Source: Gemmatimonadales bacterium
GTDB lineage: Bacteria; Gemmatimonadota; Gemmatimonadetes; Gemmatimonadales; GWC2-71-9
DNA length: 41,773 nucleotides
Reading direction: 5' to 3'
Assembly (NCBI GenBank): GCA_025937755.1
Contig: JAICQR010000007.1
Coordinates: 1-41,773, forward strand
The position numbers and the translations under genes are program-made. Below the pieces are notes generated by a model. It made no database searches, was not told the origin of the DNA, and saw only the letters and a program-made list of their open reading frames with translations. Of this stretch, positions 38,085-41,773 are shown in pieces; positions within the stretch are counted from its first letter, which is position 1, and the number at the start of each line of letters is the position of its first letter.

Positions 38085-38423
38085 CTACGCGAGATGCTTC
38101 TTGATCCGCTCCTCGATCGCCGCTTTTGGCACGGCCCCCACCATGGTGTCCACATGGCGGCCGTCCCGGAAGAACAAGAGGCTCGGAATAGAGCGCACGT
38201 TGAAACGGTACGTCGTGGCTTGATTCTGGTCCACGTCGAGCTTGGTGATCCGCGCCTTGCCGGCGTATTCGCCTGCGAGCTGCTCGAGCAGGGGGGCGAT
38301 CACCTGGCAGGGGCCGCACCAGGTCGCCCAGAAGTCGACGAGGACGAGGCCGGTTGCGCCCTCGACCTCCTGCGCGAAGTTCGCATCGGTCACATGGGTC
38401 AGCTGGGTGTTCGTTGCAGTCAT
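38085..38423 (-). CDS. trxA: Thioredoxin
   Basis: DFWATWCGPCQVIAPLLEQLA, KLDVDQNQATTYRFNVRSIPSLLFFRDG; start ATG at 38423 preceded by GGAG. Confidence 0.95.
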   Translation of the reverse strand: MTATNTQLTHVTDANFAQEVEGATGLVLVDFWATWCGPCQVIAPLLEQLAGEYAGKARITKLDVDQNQATTYRFNVRSIPSLLFFRDGRHVDTMVGAVPKAAIEERIKKHLA

Positions 38424-38444
38424 CCTGTTATTCTCCAAGGCATG

Positions 38445-38461
38445 CCGGCCTTTCGGGCCGG
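38445..38461 (-). other. 5'-leader stem-loop of trxA
   Basis: Minus-strand CCGGCC-CGAAA-GGCCGG about 20 nt upstream of the trxA start. Confidence 0.6.
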
Positions 38462-38521
38462 GTGAATCAGTGATCACGGCGCCGGCAACCGCCGGCAGAC
38501 TCCCGCTCGGAGATCCCCCGG

Positions 38522-38941
38522 ATGGCGGAACCCCGCATCGCGCATATCGGAATCGCGGTTCCGGACCTGGCCGCCGCGTCCGCCTTCTATCTGGAGGTGC
38601 TGGGGATGACTCCCCATTCGCCGGAAGAGGCCGACGGCGCCGCCATCCTGTCGTTTCCTTTTGGTGAGTCGGAGGTTGAACTTCTCGCGCCTCGCGACCC
38701 TGATGGCCCCATCGCACGATTTCTCGAGCGGCGCGGGCCCGGCATCCACCACGTCTGCTATCGCGTGGCCGACCTCGAGGCCACGCTCGAGCGCTGCCGC
38801 CGGAACGGCTACCGTCTGGTCGATGAAACGCCGCGCGCCGGCGCAGGGGGCCGGCGCGTTGCGTTCATCCACCCAAAGTCCACCGCCGGCATTCTCATCG
38901 AACTCACTGAGGATGAAACGCCGGAAGGTTCCCGAGGCTAG
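38522..38941 (+). CDS. mce: Methylmalonyl-CoA epimerase (VOC family)
   Basis: RIAHIGIAVPDLAAASAFYLEVLGM...GPGIHHVCYRVADLEATLERCRRNGYRLVDETPRAGAGGRRVAFIHPKSTAGILIELTE. Confidence 0.9.
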   Translation: MAEPRIAHIGIAVPDLAAASAFYLEVLGMTPHSPEEADGAAILSFPFGESEVELLAPRDPDGPIARFLERRGPGIHHVCYRVADLEATLERCRRNGYRLVDETPRAGAGGRRVAFIHPKSTAGILIELTEDETPEGSRG

Positions 38942-39423
38942 GTACCGGGCTGTGCTCCAGCTGCCGGCGCCTGCGAGCAGTTGGTGCCGGGCCCGCCAAT
39001 CTTGGCGAGATCCAGCGCCTGGACCACCCATTTTCCGTCAGCCCGCACCGCAGTGAACGGCGCGATCGCTTCGCATCCGTTGCGGGTGAACTCCACCTGG
39101 AGGACTCGGCGATCACTGGCTTCGCCGTCCTGGGTGTTCGAGAGAATGCGGTAGGGCAGGTCCCGGAGATACGCCTGCATCACCACGATGCGGCGTTCGT
39201 AATCGGAAGGTTCGCCGGTGGCAGCGGCTGAGCCCTTGGACGTGCCCCAGTGCTGCGCCATCTTGACCAGGTCGCTGTCTGCGACGGCCTGGAGGAAGCC
39301 CTGAACCGCGGCTTCGGCTCCGGCCTGCGGGCTGGCTGGCGCCTGGGCCATGGACGAGCGCGCGCCGCTCGAACAGGCCATCAGGACCAGCGCGGGAACG
39401 ACCAGCCAGGTACGCTTGTGCAC
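38938..39423 (-). CDS. Small exported lipoprotein of unknown function
   Basis: GTG start; [24 protein letters not shown] lipobox; 161 aa. Confidence 0.7.
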   Translation of the reverse strand: MHKRTWLVVPALVLMACSSGARSSMAQAPASPQAGAEAAVQGFLQAVADSDLVKMAQHWGTSKGSAAATGEPSDYERRIVVMQAYLRDLPYRILSNTQDGEASDRRVLQVEFTRNGCEAIAPFTAVRADGKWVVQALDLAKIGGPGTNCSQAPAAGAQPGT

Positions 39424-39485
39424 ATTGCTCTCCCGAACAGGGTTCACGACGGAATAATAACGGGTTGCTGAACCGGCCACCATTT

Positions 39486-40193
39486 ATGCGCCTGTACGTC
39501 AACATCGATCATGTGGCCACCGTGCGGCAGGCCCGGCGGACCGACGAACCGGACCCGGTGACTGCGGCGGCACTGGCCGAAGCCGGCGGCGCCGATGGCA
39601 TCACTGCCCATCTCCGCGAGGACCGCCGCCACATCCAGGACACGGATGTGGAACGCCTCGCAAGCTCCGTGCGCACGGTGCTGAACCTGGAACTGGCCAC
39701 CAGCCCCGACATCGTCGCGCTGGCCCGCCGCCTCCGTCCCTTTCAGGCGACGCTGGTGCCCGAACGGCGGGAAGAGATCACCACGGAGGGCGGTCTCGAT
39801 CTCAGTACACCGCATCCAAAGCTGCGAGAGGCCATCGTTGCCCTGCAGGAGGCCGGGATCCGGGTGTCGCTCTTCATCGATCCCGAACCTCACGCCATCG
39901 AAGCCGCTGCGGCCCTGGGTGTGCCCGCTGTTGAACTGCACACCGGCCGTTACTCTCACGGGGGTGACCCCGCATCGCTGGCCGGACTCGCGGCGGCCAC
40001 GCTGCATGCGAAGAGCCTTGGCCTGGCCGTGCATGCCGGCCACGGGCTCACCTATCGCAATGTGACACCGGTCGCTGCCATTGCCGGTATCGAGGAACTC
40101 AACATCGGACACAGCATCGTGAGCCGTGCTCTCACGGTCGGGATGCAGGCGGCGGTGGAAGAGATGCGGCTCCTCGTGGGCCCGTCGCGTTGA
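39486..40193 (+). CDS. pdxJ: Pyridoxine 5'-phosphate synthase
   Basis: [77 protein letters not shown]. Confidence 0.96.
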   Translation: MRLYVNIDHVATVRQARRTDEPDPVTAAALAEAGGADGITAHLREDRRHIQDTDVERLASSVRTVLNLELATSPDIVALARRLRPFQATLVPERREEITTEGGLDLSTPHPKLREAIVALQEAGIRVSLFIDPEPHAIEAAAALGVPAVELHTGRYSHGGDPASLAGLAAATLHAKSLGLAVHAGHGLTYRNVTPVAAIAGIEELNIGHSIVSRALTVGMQAAVEEMRLLVGPSR

Positions 40194-40207
40194 CCGCCTC
40201 GCGGCGG
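40194..40207 (+). terminator. Possible hairpin after pdxJ
   Basis: CCGCC-TCGC-GGCGG immediately after the stop; no T-run, so weak. Confidence 0.25.
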
Positions 40208-40254
40208 CTGCCTACTCTACCATCCGTGCGACCAACCCCTCTCGCCGAGGCCGC

Positions 40255-41773
40255 ATGAACGCACCGCTGGGATCAGCCGATTTCTTTGCGCTCGAAGCGG
40301 GTGAATGCCTCGATCGCCTGGAAGCGATCATCACGGCCGAGGACGGACCCGACGCCTCCGAGATGCTCCGGGCCGCGCGCGCGCTTCGGGGCTCGGCGCT
40401 GATGGCCAACCAGACGCCGATCGCGCGTGTCGCCGCCGGCTTCGAGGCGCTGGCGCGCGCGGTTCGCGACCGGGGTCGCGAGTTCGAACCGGCGACGCGC
40501 GAGCGTGCGGCGCAGGCGGTGGACGAAACCCGCCAGCTGGTGCGGCGGGTGAAGGAGTGGAATGAGGGCGACGCGCTGCGGGCGTCCCGTGCCGCCACCG
40601 ACCTCGAGGCGCTGGCCGGCGGTGCCATCAGCGATCCGCGCGCGCGGCTGGCGGGCGGGACCCAGGGAGCCAACGCCGGCGTGCGGGCCTTCGTGGCCCG
40701 GGAGGGAGCGCTGATCGCCAGCGCCCTCGACCGCGCAGCCCGGGCACTCGAGGCCACACCGGAAGCGCGGGAGCCGCTCTACGCCGTGCTGCGGCGAATG
40801 CAATCGCTCCGTGGCCTTGCCGAGCTTGGCGACCTCTCGCCGCTGCCGGAAGTGCTCGATGGAATCGAGTTCGCCGTAGGCGACCTCACCCGCCTGTTTG
40901 CACCGCCGGAGGGCGTTCCGTCCCTGCTCGATGCGGCGGCCGCGGCACTCACGCGCATCGCCCGGGATGTGGCGGAACACGGGGCGCCGGCACCCGACCC
41001 CGACGAAACCCGCCGCTTCACCGCCCTGCTGCTTCGTGCATTCAGCAGCGAACGTGATGTAATCCCCATCGAGACGATGCTCGTTGCCGAGGCCGGTGCC
41101 ATTCAACGGTCGTCGGCCCAGCCCCAGTTCGCCCCGCCCGGTCCGCTCGGCGCGGTCGAGCTGGTGAGTCACGGCGAACATTTCGTTCAGTTGGCGGACC
41201 GGTTGCAGGCGACTGACGGCACTACCACCCGCGACCTGCGGCTCTACGGGCTGCTGCCGTCGCTGCGCGCTGCCTCGGTGGCCGGCCCCGACCCGCTCAC
41301 GCCGGCATTGATGCGTTTCAGCGAAGCCGCCCGCGAGGCGATCGCTGATGGCGCCGCGCGAGCCCATGCCGACGGCTTCGCGACGCTGCTGCGCAGCGCA
41401 GGCGAGGCGCTCAAAGCAGTCGCAGACGACGGCCTCAGCGCGTCGCTGGCAGCGCGCCTCGACGCGGTGGCCTCCGGAGTGGCGGCGCTCGCCCCTCCTG
41501 ACGGAGGCGGGCGCCCCCCGGAACCCGCGTCCGCTCCGGAGCCACGACCGGCAGTGGAGCCCGACATCGTGGACATTGCCGAACTGGCGTACGACGGCGA
41601 ATCAGTGATCGCACCGGCCACCACCGAGGCATCGAAGGCAGCGCCGGATGTGGTTCCCATCAGCGCTCTTGAGCCCGACGGCCGGCTGCCACTGGAAGCC
41701 GGGTTCTCGCGCTACCGCGCGTTGGTGAGCAATGAAGCCTCCGTTGCGGAGACCCCGGCCGAGGCTCGCGTCG
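40255..41773 (+). CDS. Partial CDS: HPt/CheA-N-terminus-like protein, runs off right edge
   Basis: Manual translation from ATG 40255: MNAPLGSADFFALEAGECLDRLEAIITAEDGPDASEMLRAARALRGSALMANQTPIARVAAGFEALARAV..., no stop through 41773; absent from the ORF track. Confidence 0.8.
   Translation, partial: MNAPLGSADFFALEAGECLDRLEAIITAEDGPDASEMLRAARALRGSALMANQTPIARVAAGFEALARAVRDRGREFEPATRERAAQAVDETRQLVRRVKEWNEGDALRASRAATDLEALAGGAISDPRARLAGGTQGANAGVRAFVAREGALIASALDRAARALEATPEAREPLYAVLRRMQSLRGLAELGDLSPLPEVLDGIEFAVGDLTRLFAPPEGVPSLLDAAAAALTRIARDVAEHGAPAPDPDETRRFTALLLRAFSSERDVIPIETMLVAEAGAIQRSSAQPQFAPPGPLGAVELVSHGEHFVQLADRLQATDGTTTRDLRLYGLLPSLRAASVAGPDPLTPALMRFSEAAREAIADGAARAHADGFATLLRSAGEALKAVADDGLSASLAARLDAVASGVAALAPPDGGGRPPEPASAPEPRPAVEPDIVDIAELAYDGESVIAPATTEASKAAPDVVPISALEPDGRLPLEAGFSRYRALVSNEASVAETPAEARV

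Overview
This is a GC-rich, gene-dense bacterial chromosomal window. Gene content and style suggest Gemmatimonadota or a relative, but that is inference. It is mostly core metabolism and translation: bioY, an acetyl-CoA acetyltransferase, thrS, valS, selA, purN-purH, hsp20, a tupABC-like tungstate/molybdate transporter, two tRNA-Ser genes, a NirK/AniA-like copper protein, gltX, trxA, rsmI, methylmalonyl-CoA epimerase and pdxJ. The long minus-strand block 24641-38423 is a tightly overlapping 11-gene run: trxA, rsmI, DUF4159, DUF4175, a TPR protein, a Tat-type exported protein, a JAB/RadC-like domain fused to a DinG/XPD helicase, an FAH-family enzyme, a DapL-like aminotransferase, a TonB-N-terminus-like protein and a hypothetical. 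No mobile element, phage, CRISPR array or rRNA was seen. The most interesting signals are: (1) tiny 7- or 8-bp tandem repeats, different in sequence but alike in architecture, in at least five intergenic gaps and usually starting at a stop codon or gene end; (2) the JAB-helicase fusion inside the DUF4159/DUF4175/TPR operon; (3) the tRNA-Ser / NirK-like / tRNA-Ser / gltX interleaving, with gltX lacking a Shine-Dalgarno; (4) two unlisted small ORFs (50 and 58 aa); (5) an HPt-like protein at the right edge lacking the phospho-acceptor His, absent from the ORF track because it runs off the window. All family calls are by eye from translated motifs; no searches were run.
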